From positions 186,001 through 250,000 of the forward strand of contig JBLDXI010000013.1 of assembly GCA_047495785.1 (NCBI GenBank): a DNA stretch of 64,000 nucleotides. The letters are read 5' to 3'. A program made the translations under genes and the position numbers. The stretch's first letter is position 1. Each line of letters opens with the position of its first letter. The DNA is from Lepidodermella squamata. Its lineage: Eukaryota; Gastrotricha. This document shows positions 47,501 through 59,530 of this stretch, in pieces. The notes under the pieces were generated by a model, which saw only the letters and a list, made by a program, of their open reading frames with translations, was not told the origin of the DNA and ran no database searches.

Positions 47501-49140
47501 AAAGCTCGAGGAGTGAGGACATGCACTCCCGTAGTCCCGAGAATAAAAAGCTGCCCATTTGAGCAAGCAAGTGAAGAATAACAAGCTCGCTCGCCGACAG
47601 CCGCCATTGCGCGACTGACAGAACTTCCAGTAGCGGTAGCTTTGAAGAACGATCCAGATGCATAAATTATGCCTACACCTGAAAGGTCAATTGAATGCAT
47701 TCGTGTTGGGATTGAGGAGGAATCCGTTAGAGTTGCCGTGGAAAGCACGTGCAATCGCTCGTCGGCGTCAAGTGCTAACTGAAAATCTGTCTTTGGCCAA
47801 CACATCCATAAAATATCAGCCGGAAGCTGCAGGGCAGTACGGGAGGTATCTGGCAGAAATTCAGCAAAACATCATCTAGTTATTTCAATTTATTAGAAGA
47901 AAACATACCGGCCCACTGGCTAACTGAAAGACGTGCTGTCGCTTTGGAGCCAGACAACAGGAAATACTTCAGCAGAGATCCCCGCACAACGCAAAGACGG
48001 AAGACAAAAGAGGAGTCACTTCGCTTAGACGCAACTTGGCTAGTTTGCTGGGCAAGGTTCGGACTCAGCGATGGACACCAACAAGATACTGGCGGAGCAG
48101 TCAAATCTCCAGGTGGCATGTCGACGCGCATCAGCTTAGCTATGCTGCCCGCCGAAGGTGAAAATGCAGAGACGATCACACTAGCCACAGTTACTATGAC
48201 GACTACCACCGAATCAACAAACGGAAGGCGCTTGGTACAGTGCTGCAAATTCGCGCAACTGAGAACATCGAAGTATAGGGCTTCTCCTCGAGCACCAGAA
48301 AAGAGAAGCCTTGACAGGCAGGATGAAGATGAAGTTGAACTACTACCGCCGAATGAAAGAGCAAATACGCTTCCTGAAGCATCGCTAACAACAGCAATGG
48401 GTAGCAGCGGCGTGAAGCGAGCGTGGAGGATGGGGCAGTCAGGGAGGTGAAAGTCATTAGCTGAGACTAATAAGCGTGCCGATACCACATCCCATAATGC
48501 AACCTGAAATAGCAGCAAAAAGAATATTGCAAAATAATAAAGAACAAGTAACAAACATGTCCCCGCGCATGTCCGGCCAGTAACCTGTCTCCGGTAGCCG
48601 AGAAAGTTAGGCAAGAAACCGCACCGTAATCGTTCAAGCGCCTATCAGCTAAGCAGCACTTGAGCACTTGCTTTGAATCAAAGATCAAAACAACGCTAGT
48701 ACTAGTACCGACTGCTAGGTAAGACGAAACGGTGATAGCAGTTGGGCGCCCTAGAGAAGTGCGGTCTCGCAGCCGCTCCAGTTGTGATGATACAGCGTGA
48801 AGTATGACGTGTCTCAAAAGCGGGCTTCGTTCAGGGGGCAGGTTAGTATTCGAAGATGAATATTCATTATTTTCCTCAAATTCATCACAGCTTAAAAACC
48901 AGTGAAAAATGTAAAGAACCTTGAAGCGGCAATCAAATTATACCTACCTTTGATTTCCCAGATCCGATCCTAGATCGGAAGTGCTGTCGGATGCTATGGC
49001 AATTTTTGCGGACACCGCGAAATTCGACTAACAAAATGTGCGCATATGAGGACACAAAATTATCTCAACTTCAAGCCTACCTTCTTGCCACCATCGTAAA
49101 CCAATGTCGAGTCGTTGATTGAATCGGTTGAATCGTCCAT
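44509..49140 (-). CDS. VPS8: Vacuolar protein sorting 8 (CORVET subunit)
   Basis: Exons 44509..44722, 44782..46264, 46320..47849, 47909..48503, 48557..48890, 48948..49027 and 49081..49140 (minus), 1431 aa, almost exactly human VPS8's length. The N-terminal beta-propeller shows LAVGTSTSVVLIFD, DYGAVSCLTFSATGDRLLAG, HVALWDV, CPILHARFT and LFSGARGEALYFD, all VPS8 landmarks. A long helical solenoid follows (YTFAVQELTV, LFGDGFSNLVRGLFS). The C-terminal RING is CVICKR ... VLIFCCDHIAHPACC ... CPIC. It is assembled by using the acceptor GTAATAG at 44723; an upstream TTTAG would bring a stop. VPS8 gives the CORVET tether its early-endosome Rab5 specificity. Complete, with no damage seen. Confidence 0.9.
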
Positions 49141-50881
49141 TTACTGTTTTCCCATTCAAAACATCTCGGCAATACGGAAAAATCCGCTAAAAATCGTGAT
49201 TTATAATTAAACAAATTAAACAGTATACTAGATCCAAAGTTGATAAATAGATGTATGCTAGCCCTTGCATATGCAACCGCAAAAAATAGCACACCTATAC
49301 ATTTAACAGTGCCCTATCCGGCTCTAATACAATAGTATACTACTGTATCTTTATATCAATATTCAGGGACGGTGCCAGGGTTCTGCGAGCAGAGAACGAA
49401 CGCGAACGAAGCGTTTCTAAGCATAATATATCAAGGCTAGCTTGGGAACGCTTCAATTTAGGCCCTCTTCCCCATACATACATCTGGGACCGCTATTGAC
49501 AACAGGTATGTATTATGGCCGGACTTTTTGGCGACTGAAATCTGAAACGCATTTATTGGTGGACTAAACAGCCCATTCGCCAGTTTCCCGACGATATACT
49601 TGGGCTTCAAGTAAAAGTTATAACTCAGATTCTACTCAAAGGTGCTGTTTGGCACAGGCTATGTGGCAAAATCAATACAACAGCTTTACTTCGACCTCTG
49701 ACATATTGATAAAGGTGTTACTTCGCCGAAAACAATCGACAATCCAATTTCAAAAAATTGATAGCGAAATTGATAGCACTGTTCCAGGTATTTATGTCAC
49801 GATGTAGATAAGTACTTTAGGTGGTGCTGTTGATGTGATACACATTTCACAGGTAGACCTTCTCGGGCCATCTGACATCTGACATGTTTCCTCAGACCTT
49901 CGACGAAATTGCGAGCCATTCAATTTAAGAGCAATTCGACCACTTTCAAGTGGGCTGGAGGCAGTATGAGGATTTATGGTTGAGGTTAGGGTTAGGCTCA
50001 GGGCTAGGGGTCGGGATAAAAAATGGCCCGCTTTCGCATGTCCCGCCAACTTTAAATACGTTTTCCTTCGCTCTTCACTGTTTCTCATATCGAGAAGTCA
50101 GCTACAAGTAGGACAGGGGCTTTGCCGTGCAGATCTGCCTGAATGCCTGAGTAGCTTGAAGTTTTGCACTGTTCTTCAACTTCCACCAAGCAAAATCCAA
50201 TGACTTTCGACAAACAGATCGCGGCCGGCCACTATATTTATTTTTGAGGTTTTGCGATGGACAAAATGCGGGCCACTCACTTTCGCGGGTAAACTTATGA
50301 CACAAATTAGTTTAAATGTAGCAAAAATAAGTTATAATTATATTTACAAATAATTTGACATGTTTGACTTTTCTTTTGACATGATTCATGAAAATGGAGG
50401 GTGGGTAAGGCAAACTCTGAAAGGGCTCTTCTCATTGGTCGGATTTGTTAGCTGATGCAATTTTTTGTCAACCCTATGATTCACCGCTCACCTTTGGTAG
50501 TGGTAATGCTGTTGCGTATTTAGTCAGTGCGTTTTTCAATATTTCGTCATTCGCGATAGTTTTTTGAGCGCTAACTCTTAAATCATTTCAATACGCCGAG
50601 TGAAGAAAAAAGTATTGTGGTATTCGAGAGTCAATATTGAGCTGTCACTCGTCTATATTCTTTATTGCTTTGTTTATTGATCTGAAGTCTGAAGTATTCT
50701 GCTATTGATTCAATCATATTATAAAACCTCTTACAACCTCAAACTTGCTGTACTATTGTTGTTTCGATGAAATTGTTCAACTGTTAACTGTTTCTTATTT
50801 TAATCAGCTTAATTTATTAATGATGGTTTACTAAAACTTGCCTTGCAAAGTTAAGACTTTGCCGCCAGACACCACCAAGGT
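49141..50881. other. Divergent intergenic region between VPS8 and the bZIP gene
   Basis: No coding exon recognised. Around 49978-50015 is a short run related to TTAGGG/TTAGGC. Loosely matching inverted words (GGCCCGC...GTCC) at ~50028 and ~50265 may be remnants of an element. The right end is the bZIP gene's 5' leader. Confidence 0.4.
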
Positions 50882-50911
50882 ATGGAAATTATCTCTATCA
50901 TGGAGCATTAG
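50882..50911 (+). promoter_or_regulatory. Short uORF upstream of the ATF4-like gene
   Basis: ATG at 50882 begins a 9-codon frame ending in TAG. An internal ATG at 50900 gives a 3-codon version (Met-Glu-His). It lies 59 nt upstream of the main start. This is the position and size of the positive-acting uORF1 of ATF4 mRNAs. Confidence 0.5.
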
Positions 50912-50935
50912 CTGTCATTTCTTGTTTGCGTTAAG

Positions 50936-51049
50936 ATGTATTTGGAAATGACTGTTTGCGCAATCAACCATGGAGGACACCGACTGTATTCTCAACGAGT
51001 TTTTCGGTGGGGTCGAGAACCCTACCGGTTGCAACATGTGGACGGATGA
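50936..51049 (+). promoter_or_regulatory. Overlapping uORF of the ATF4-like gene
   Basis: 37 codons from ATG 50936, in a different frame, running 80 nt past the main start (50970) to TGA at 51047-51049. In ATF4 genes such an overlapping inhibitory uORF blocks translation unless eIF2 is phosphorylated. A role here is inferred from layout. Confidence 0.55.
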
Positions 51050-51671
51050 GGCAGCACCTCTAGCTCCACTCGGATATTTGGAAAATCGGGAATTTGTTCC
51101 ACAATTTCAAGAAAATTTCTTCCAAGCCCCGGATGAGAAAGACCTCTTAGGTACTTGTGAATGTGAAACGATTTTCGAGTCTCTTTACAAGTTTTCTTTG
51201 TATTATCGCTTAGACTTCTTTGCTGACGAAGACTTTTTCGGAGGGCAACCGACTGCATCACCGTCAGAAGGAAATGTTAATGCCAATACCGAATTTATCC
51301 CAGCTTATTCAGCACCGAACGATGCAAGCTATAATGATACATCTAATGATGATGTTGAATCTGGTACTGCGTCGTCGCCCGCATCATCTGAGGGCAGCAC
51401 TTCAATTGCATCAGGCTTTGTTTCACGGATCGATTCTAAGAAGAAGCGTCAAAATCGTGAAGCTGCACGGCGATATCGAATGAAGAAGAAGACAGTTCAG
51501 CGTTGCGTGATGGAAGAAGAGAAGCAATTAGAAGAAGCCAATGCCTTACTGCGACAGAAAATTGATCGGTTGGAGGCGAAGTTGGCTGTTATAAAGGATA
51601 TCTTGCGTCATCAGTACGGCTTTCCAGCCGATCAAGATATTGTATTAGTTCAAATAGCTTATAAGCAATAA
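50970..51671 (+). CDS. ATF4: bZIP transcription factor, ATF4-like
   Basis: The C-terminal bZIP has the basic region KKKRQNREAARRYRMKKK and a leucine zipper with heptads in EEEKQLEEANALLRQKI and onward, closest to ATF4/ATF5. Upstream are acidic activation-type segments and a Ser-rich stretch. Without splicing it is 233 aa. A 63-nt in-frame candidate intron (51151-51213: TTAG|GTACTT ... CGCTTAG|AC) would yield DLLDFFADEDFF and 212 aa, and removes a segment unlike its surroundings. The start context is strong (A at -3, G at +4). ATF4 drives the integrated stress response. AATAAA at 51785-51790. Confidence 0.75.
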   Translation: MEDTDCILNEFFGGVENPTGCNMWTDEAAPLAPLGYLENREFVPQFQENFFQAPDEKDLLGTCECETIFESLYKFSLYYRLDFFADEDFFGGQPTASPSEGNVNANTEFIPAYSAPNDASYNDTSNDDVESGTASSPASSEGSTSIASGFVSRIDSKKKRQNREAARRYRMKKKTVQRCVMEEEKQLEEANALLRQKIDRLEAKLAVIKDILRHQYGFPADQDIVLVQIAYKQ

Positions 51672-52529
51672 ATGTCGATGAAAGTGTTACTATACCTAAA
51701 ATGATATGTGAGCTTCTCGTGTTAGTTTGTGAAATTATTTTCACCGTAGAATTTATGAATCCTTTATCTTAAAGTAGTAACTTCAATAAAATTATACATT
51801 ACTTATTAGTTTCTTGCGCTCCTTTTCACTTTTTTCACTTGAAATTGCATCGTTTGACTCGTCAGAATTTAAACTTTGTAACCTCATTTCAAATATCAGC
51901 TTAATCGATTGCTATGGACAAGTCAGGTCCCAAAAATTTGATGTTTCATACACCTTTCTGTTACCTAAGAAAATAAATTGTTTTATGTTTATGATGTTTG
52001 TCTTGTTATTCGACGTTGCCGAATCGGATGATAGTACGCACCCTCACTGCGTTTAGTTACCATGCAAGTTTATGACCATACAAGTAGCGATACTTGAAAT
52101 GTGCAACACAATAATTGTTTCCTGATAGCTGCGGCGCTGCCGAATTCATGAGTCAATCTAATTATTTCAAGCTACATCAGCAGAATTCAGGAACGCAAGA
52201 GATAATAGTAAGGATCAATGCCAATAAATAGGTACCTATACTTTGTTTTCTATGTGGCGCAGGTAAATAAAACTGCTATCAAAATCTTACCGAGCATGTT
52301 GCGCCGCCGCTTAGTTTCCAATGTGCGCACTCATTTATCCCCCTCATGCCGTAAGTATCGAATTATGCTTAACATAGAAGCAGCCTGAGCAGGTTGCAAA
52401 CCATTATTATTGAGGAGATATCATAATCATTTTCTATGGAATTCTCCTTTAACTGAATTACTGATTGTTAGCTGCAGGCCAAATCGATTTTGTCTTTTGT
52501 GAAATGTCGACGTTCTTCACCTTCAGGCA
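51672..52529. other. Intergenic between bZIP and Neto-like genes
   Basis: Holds the bZIP poly(A) signal (51785-51790). CTTCAG at 52521-52526 lies 3 nt before the next start codon and may be a trans-splice acceptor. No other feature seen. Confidence 0.5.
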
Positions 52530-55485
52530 ATGAAAACAGAAGTCTTTATTGTGCTGTTAACCGCGATTTCAACGCCATGTAACGCCATTTCGCTAGCTCA
52601 GTGGGATAGTGGTAAGAAAATATGTTTAGTTTATGGAGAAAGTATAATCTTTGACGTTAATTCAGCGTGTCATCCATTTTCTGAATTCGGACACAAACTG
52701 ACAACGAGTTTTTTAAGCGCTAGTAGGTCATCAATTTTGATATCATCGCCCGGCCAAGGTCAATCGTATTCTTCCAATGTTACTTGCTCGAGGTGATATT
52801 TCAAATTAATAAAAGTTGAAAAATCATTCACTGTAAAATGGTTTGTTTTCAGGCGCATTTTCGCCCCAGCCGGTCATCAAATCAAATTCGAGTTCGTAAA
52901 TTCATCATACGACATCGAAACTTCTCTGTACGCTACTTGTAAATACGACATGCTGGAGTTGAGAGATGGCGCTTACCCTTATTCGCCCATAATGGGCCGA
53001 TTTTGCTCGCGAACTGCAAATGCCGATTCAATGCTATCGCGTTCGAATGCTGTATTTATGCGTTTCTCGAGCGATTCGTCGATTGAGGGTGCAGGTTTTC
53101 AAATACGATTGACCATGTTGAAAATAGCATCTCAATCAATCAGTCAAGTAACTAATGTTTGCCGCCACGCCCTCACCTCCGAGGATGGCACTTTAAATGT
53201 CACAGATTCCCCTTTCAGCAGGTATAGTTTACGGAATACTGCTTTTGATTGAACGGTCACAAGTTCTTTTTCAGAATCGCTCTGAGCCAAGTAGGAGATT
53301 CGGCCTATGGCGCATCAGCAATAACAGATGAGCTGATCGAATGCAACATAGATATTGATCCCGCGCTGGACGATGTCGGCTATATATTAGTAAAAATGGA
53401 TTTTCAATCCAGCAATCCTAATTCGGTGTTGCCTGGGGTATCGTGCCAAATGCACCGGTTTGAGTTTTACGACCTTGGAAACATGTATGCAGGAAAGCCA
53501 GCTCAGCAATTGGCACTGGAACCGGACGCCATTCGAACAGTCTGCTCGCCAATTAAAGATGCCATAATCATTTCGAAAACATGCCAATTTACAATACGAA
53601 TTGTCATTCTCTCGTCACTTCTAACGGGAAGCAGCTCCAGCGAACAACCCTTTAAAATTAACCTGCAATACTCGGTCCTGGCGCCACCAGAGCGATGCCT
53701 CCTGTTGCCTCCTCCGAATAATACTGAAGTGATTTCAACCACAACGCCGACTATCAAGCCTAATAAACGGCTCGTTCCAACCGAAAGTTCTGCTTCAAAT
53801 AGCACTAACAATGGGCAAATGGGGACATGGTGCTCTCTAACACAACTAGCCCCCGGTAACATTCTATTATAGGAATTATGAACTACTGAAATAACCATCT
53901 CGATTAGATTCTGTAAATTTACTATGTTTACACCCGATTCTAAGATGCAACGGCCGGAACAACTGCCCTACGATTTCTGCGACAAGTGTCGACGAAGCAA
54001 ACTGTTTGGCATCCGAGGGTAACGTTGCCAATGTGCAGCTGTACGACGACGAAGACCTTATATCACTGCCGCTTTCACTTCGGTTGACGAGGGAGCAAGT
54101 TGTTAGGTTTGTTCTCTGGGGTTCGATTGGCTTGGTAACAATCGTCGTCGTCGTCGGCGTGGTAATTTTTCATTCCATCCGTAAGATCCATTAAAGTTAA
54201 GCTTTTACGCAATTGCTTGCAGAGCATATTGGCAATTCGGAAAGTGATGAAGACTGTTGCAAAAGTTAACTGTGGCAAAGATAAGTCGGTCGATCCTGAG
54301 GCAAAACATAATCCTGAGGCAGTCTGTTGCTGCTGTCGAACAAAAACCACGGAGAAACCCGTCAAGCCGAGCGTTACCAGGAAGCTACCTAAACTAGCCA
54401 TTGTTCACCCTGCGATCCGAATGACCAGCATTTATCGCAACCAGCACATGTCCCCAGCGTTTAAGACGTGCAAACCGGCGACGAAAATAGGAATAAAACC
54501 GCCGGTTGACGTCAGTACAACAGACGAAAGTTTACCTTTAGGCCGAAAGCTACATCGGAGTAGTTTTAACCCGGCCGTGACCGCCCGCAAGAATCCAGCG
54601 CAAAACCTCATCTCGCATTCACCATCTTCTAGTTCGATTCAGCTAACCCCTGTACTTGGCAATAAGACTAGGCCTAAAAAATGCAGTGCCAAAGCCAAGT
54701 CGAGGAAACAAACTGCTACTTTCAAGTCGACCCACCAACTACTAAGTCAACTTCTGTGCGAATCCGAGGTTGGGAAATCAAAAACCTATGCACGATTGGT
54801 AAAGAGCGGCCCAAACATGGCTACTACGTCGTGGCTCACCGCCGAACATACGCAAATTAACGGCGGACGAGGCAACAAAGCCATTGCAACTCAGCGAGAA
54901 ACACGGGTGTTCATTCCTCCGGATGGCGTTAATAATTCTTCGAAACCTGTTATGCTGCCATCGATTGTTACTCTGAAGCAGTTGAGTGTTGGGACGTACG
55001 GTAATAATATCCTGCACGATGAAGATGTGATGAACATTCGAGCATCGCCGCCGACTCCATTCAAAAACGAAGCGGCGATTAACTGCGCCGATCTACAGTC
55101 CAACCTGGTTAGCCTAGCCGAACTGGCTCATCACGATATGACAAGGTCGTTTCCACCGCCGGTAAGCCTATATGAACGTAGCTTTCAATAATTTCTTCCG
55201 TTCTGCTCTTCCTTAATCCTTGGTTTTATGTCTATTTCGTTGTCTTTCGGTGCATGAATGTTATCGTTTGTTCTTTTCTTTCAGCGAGCCGATAGGAAGT
55301 CGAAGAAAGCAACCAGCAGCTTCCCAGCGTCAATCATGTCATCCAGCATGCATCACCAGCCGTGTCAGCTTCGGCGCAAAACTTCGATCGACAGTGTTGA
55401 TTCTTTAACTCAGCAGCCGACATTGCCTGTCGAGCAAAGCAGTTATGACTATTTGGAAGGCGATGTCAAGTGCTCAAGCGTTTAG
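52530..55485 (+). CDS. Neto: Neto-like CUB/LDLa transmembrane protein
   Basis: Exons 52530..52792, 52853..53221, 53275..53855, 53908..54161, 54223..55161 and 55285..55485, 868 aa. A signal peptide (VFIVLLTAISTPCNA) is followed by CUB1 (~60-175: ISSPGQGQSYSSNVTCSRRI, KYDMLELRDG, MGRFC). CUB2 is divergent (~185-355). An LDLa-like module (~397-437) reads WCSLTQ ... LCLHPILRCNGRNNC ... VDEANC. The membrane span is at ~470-492, followed by a basic 375-residue tail ending CSSV, a class I PDZ-type end. Two CUBs, LDLa, TM and tail is the layout of Neto (SOL-2 in C. elegans), auxiliary subunits of glutamate receptors. LEV-10-like proteins are alternatives but have more CUBs. Poly(A) signal at 55793-55798. 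Confidence 0.75.
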
Positions 55486-56529
55486 TGCATTGGCACTTCG
55501 CCAGTAACCTTATAACAGCATGGTAACACGCACGAAACCAAGTAAAAACACTGCTGTATCATGTTTAATTATTATTTATTTGTCTTTTGCCTCTTGGCTG
55601 ATCATCAAACATCACTGTGGCGCGATGAGTCCATCAAATATAAAATACTATTCCGATCGTTACAGTCAGTATACGTTACAGGTTACTATAATAAAGACGT
55701 TAATTACATGTAGCAATCAAAACAGAGAGACTATTTTTGTGATGTAAGGAGATTCAACAACAAAATTCTGCGTATCATTTAAATTAAAAATTAATAAAAT
55801 TGAATAATCCGAGTCAGAAAAATGTACACAATGATAGCATGTCAATCAATGGCCCAGCATAAGTTTCATTTTCAAGGGGATGTTGCGGAGCTAGCTTAAG
55901 GTAGCGACTTGGTAGGTGGCCGAAAGCGACCGAAATTCGAATAATGCTGTGTCACGAAGCATTCTGTGATCAAACCAACGATTTTGCTCAGTATCACCTT
56001 AATCCTTAGTGAAAAATTGGTCGGAATTTCCCGCTTATCAGTAACAGATCGACCGATGATAAAAGTGGATAATTATTTTGGAGAAATATGGCTGTCTCTA
56101 ATAACTTGATAACGAAACAAGACCTGTGCTAATTAAGCTTCGGACCTTTTGTTATTCTAAAATGGTAGGTAGTTGACGGCATTTCGTATGAGATATGAAG
56201 AGGACAGTGTAACAGGGCCATTCTTTCTGATACAAAAATAGTTTCAATACGGTTTGCATTAATGGCGAAAGTTGAGACGCAAAAGCAATACGACCAATAC
56301 GACATTCATGTGACAAAGGCACGTCGGAATAGCTCCTCCTTAATCGTTTGCTGACAGAATTGAAATTCCAACTTTACACATATCGAAGGTTTCTCCGGTC
56401 TGCATAGAAAATGCTGTTTAATTAAGGAGATTGGCGTTTAAGTCTGTGAAATTATAATTATTTGATTTTCACTCTCCTACGTAAAATATTATATTAGAAT
56501 TAGTACTATTTTGATGACTGGTTAGCGTA
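55486..56529. other. Convergent 3' region of Neto-like and FN3 genes
   Basis: AATAAA at 55793-55798 for the plus-strand gene. The rest is AT-rich, with no exon seen on either strand. Confidence 0.5.
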
Positions 56530-59500
56530 TTATATGACACAAATAAGGCCATCAGTGTCTTGCTGTATATCGATATCCACGTCGTCGTGGCTGCTGTGAC
56601 GATGGCCGTTTGTAAAGCCGTCGTAGCCGCCGTCATAAGGTGGGGGCGGAGGAGGTGTCGCTGTGTCTGATACTCGGCTCTGTTTTTGTAGAGTTCCTGG
56701 CCGACGGGCGACAGGCGGCGGCTCGTTTTTCTCGCCCGCTTGACTGGTAATGACATCAGGAAGGTGATGGCAAAGAAGATCGCTCTCAATGCTGATCGAA
56801 CTCTTGTTAGGAAGCTGCGATGTTGACGTATTTTCGTCGCCGTAAAAGCCGCTTGACGTCGACGTGTTGTCTAGCGTGCTTTGCCGGTTTGTTGGAACGC
56901 TTCCCGTTTTCGAACCGGGTCGACCATACATTAAATGGCTGAATGCGCCCGCGGCCGGCTGACGGGTACCGCTGCCTGAGCGCAGAAGTGAAGTCGACGC
57001 GGATAGTGCAGGTAAGTCGAGTTCGGCGGTAGCGTCATTGTGTGGCGGCAACAGCGTCACGTTGGGACAACTCGGCGTCTGCGGTGTGTCATAGTGAACA
57101 TGGTGGTGTCGCGGCTTTGGCGTCACGTGCTGGCTGGCGCATGCTTTGCTGGTAAAATGGGCAAGAGGAGGTCGGGTCTGCTTTCCACGGGTCGCAACCG
57201 CCGCCAGCAAAATGGGCTGGCGTACAGGCTCGTCACTGCAGAAACCACTTTCGTCATCGTCATTGCGCGCAATCGGCGCCAAAGCGGCGCCGTCCGAGCG
57301 TTCAACGATACGCCTGTTGTGCGCAGCGCCGATCGAAGTGTTCGAGCCGGCGTATGGCGCTGGGGTGTACGCAGGCGGCATGTGCGCGAGCCGCTCTTTC
57401 TCGTTACCGGCAGGAGAAAACGGTGGAATTTGTTTCGCCATGGTCGATGTCGTTTGTTGCGGCCCGGCGGCGACTAAAACGACCGGGGTCTCGTAATCTG
57501 CGGGAGACGCGGCGAGGCGCAGATTTCTGTGGTTTCGCGCTTGCATGCGCCGGCGATGCACGACCACCGCCGCAAGTATGAGCACCATAATGACGAGAAG
57601 ACCCATGAGACCAAGAACCAACCATGCTATTACATCAGGTGGAGGTTTCGTCTCCAACTCGACGCATTTCTTCATGCTATCGCCAAATCTTGGGAAAAGA
57701 TGAGTCAAAGGTTAGTCGCAAAGATGTTACCAATGTTATCTGTCAACTTACTTGGCCCAATATTCGATAGAGGAAGGATAGGCAGATACACAGACGCTGT
57801 ATCGCGTCGCTGGACTCAGCCGAGCTATGCTGTAATCGCGGACATTCGACGACAAGAATTCACTGACGTACTCCTGCTCGGGATATGACGGATTGTTGAA
57901 AGGGGTCGGGGGTGTTGTTGAAAGACTGTTGGCAGTTTGCGATTCGATTAGCTCACTGTATCTCACCTGTAACAAACACAGAAGATGAGTAAAAGATCCG
58001 CCTTTTTATAATTGAAAGCTAGACCTTGTAAGCCGCAATGTGTGGAGACAATTTCGGATTCGGTTTCCAAGATACGCTGATACAATCGGGCGAGGTTGAG
58101 AAGGCGTCGACGCTGTCTAGTAATGTGAAGCGAGCCATTTCTAAGAGAAAAATTCAGACGTTTTTAATAAAAAAAATAACAATTCAAATTTGAGCAGTGA
58201 AAATAACAATTGTTGAAAAGTGCCGTATAACTGGTTAAGAGAAGAGCCGACTAGTAATATTGATATTTTATTAATTTACACGAGTAAATCGCGACGGCCA
58301 ACTTGTTTGCGCTCAGCAACGACGACGAGACGCCGGTGGAGCGAAAAACTTGCACGGCTTCGGAAATGCCAGTGATTTCTATTTGCACACCCTCGTTGTG
58401 TACGCGCGAGCGATAACTATCAATCACAACATAATACTATGTGAAGCGAACCACAGAGTAAAAAACAATCGTCGCTTCAGCAAGAAATAGCAGCTCAATT
58501 TGTTGTTTTATCAAGAGCCATCGATCGGCGCCATAGCGATACGGCTATTAGGGCAGATTGACGAACAATTACCTGCGCGAGAGAAAATAGTTCCGCCACG
58601 AGAGTGCAGCGACCAATAAGAAGTATACTGAGGTGTGGTCAGTGCGAAGTAAAAATAGTAACTGTAATAGCTAATCCGAAAAGACAGCAAGGTTTTGCCA
58701 ACTTGAAACTTGCATCAAGAAGTTGCACGCCCAATTTTCGCAAGCTTTACCCGCATGCTAGCCGAATAATTAGCTAGTCGTGTTCGGGCGACTTGGGCGA
58801 GTTTGAAAACAAATGTTACACCAAAATAGTTTGATCTGTAAATTATCAGCGTACAATAATTGTTGTGTTGTCGCGGTGTAGCCGACATGCAGCAATAAAG
58901 GAACGCTTCAACAGCGTGGTCCGGGTTGGGCAGCTGTATAGCACGACGCCACGGATGCAATAAATAATATGCAAGTAGAGTCGCTATTAACGGCCAGTCA
59001 ACTGGCTAATAGCCGCGTGCCGATCGCACGTCATACATCCGGCTGAGTTCTGCGTTTATTTCGAGCAAATACATACAATAGGTATTGCCGTGCGTTGTCA
59101 TTCTTCCATGCCGAATGTGACAATAAACACGCATCTTCTCAGGGCGAATGTTTATAGATATCTAAGAAATACAAGCGCGCGGGAGTAGTGGAGGGACTAA
59201 AGTACAATGCGAGTGGACAGTGTCGTTCCGCTGTGGCTATGTGAGCGCGAGAGTCAAGGACGTGGCAAAAAAGCAGAACAACTTTTCACGCGCCAAGCGC
59301 GACAATACGCGCCTACACATGATTTAAGGCAGACGTTCGTTTAAATTATTCTCAGCTAAAAACATGATAGAAAATAGAGCCAACTCACCACCAACACTAT
59401 CGGCCATCTTGTTGAATTCTTCTATAGACATGACTTTTATGTTGCAATTTTTGCTGAGAGGCGTTTTGTTAATAACAGTCGTTGCCATTGTCGAGGTGAC

Positions 59501-59530
59501 AAAATCACCTAGAGGCGATGCCGAAGTCAT
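56530..59530 (-). CDS. Single-pass membrane protein with one fibronectin type III domain
   Basis: Exons 56530..57688, 57752..57966, 58025..58140 and, less surely, 59389..59530 (minus), 543 aa. An FN3 domain (~50-170) shows CISVSWKPNP, AAYKVRYSEL and YSIARLSPATRYSVCVSA. A membrane span follows (~176-200: WLVLGLMGLLVIMVLILAAVVV), then a basic stop-transfer (HRRRMQARNHR) and a ~340-residue Pro/Ser/Thr-rich cytoplasmic tail with PPPPPYDGGYDG, ending GLICVI. I do not recognise the family. The proposed first exon has no signal peptide, so the true 5' end (perhaps with further extracellular domains) may lie to the right, possibly beyond the window. That exon was accepted because its donor (GGTG|GTGAGT) joins in phase. 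Confidence 0.6.
58141..59388 (-). other. 1.25-kb putative first intron of the FN3 gene
   Basis: Much longer than the other introns in this window. No exon, repeat or RNA gene is recognised inside. Confidence 0.4.

Noticed and set aside
49975-50015. Telomere-like GGTTAGGGTTAGGC
   Set aside because: Only two or three degenerate units inside a normal gene-bearing contig; not evidence of a telomere or fusion.
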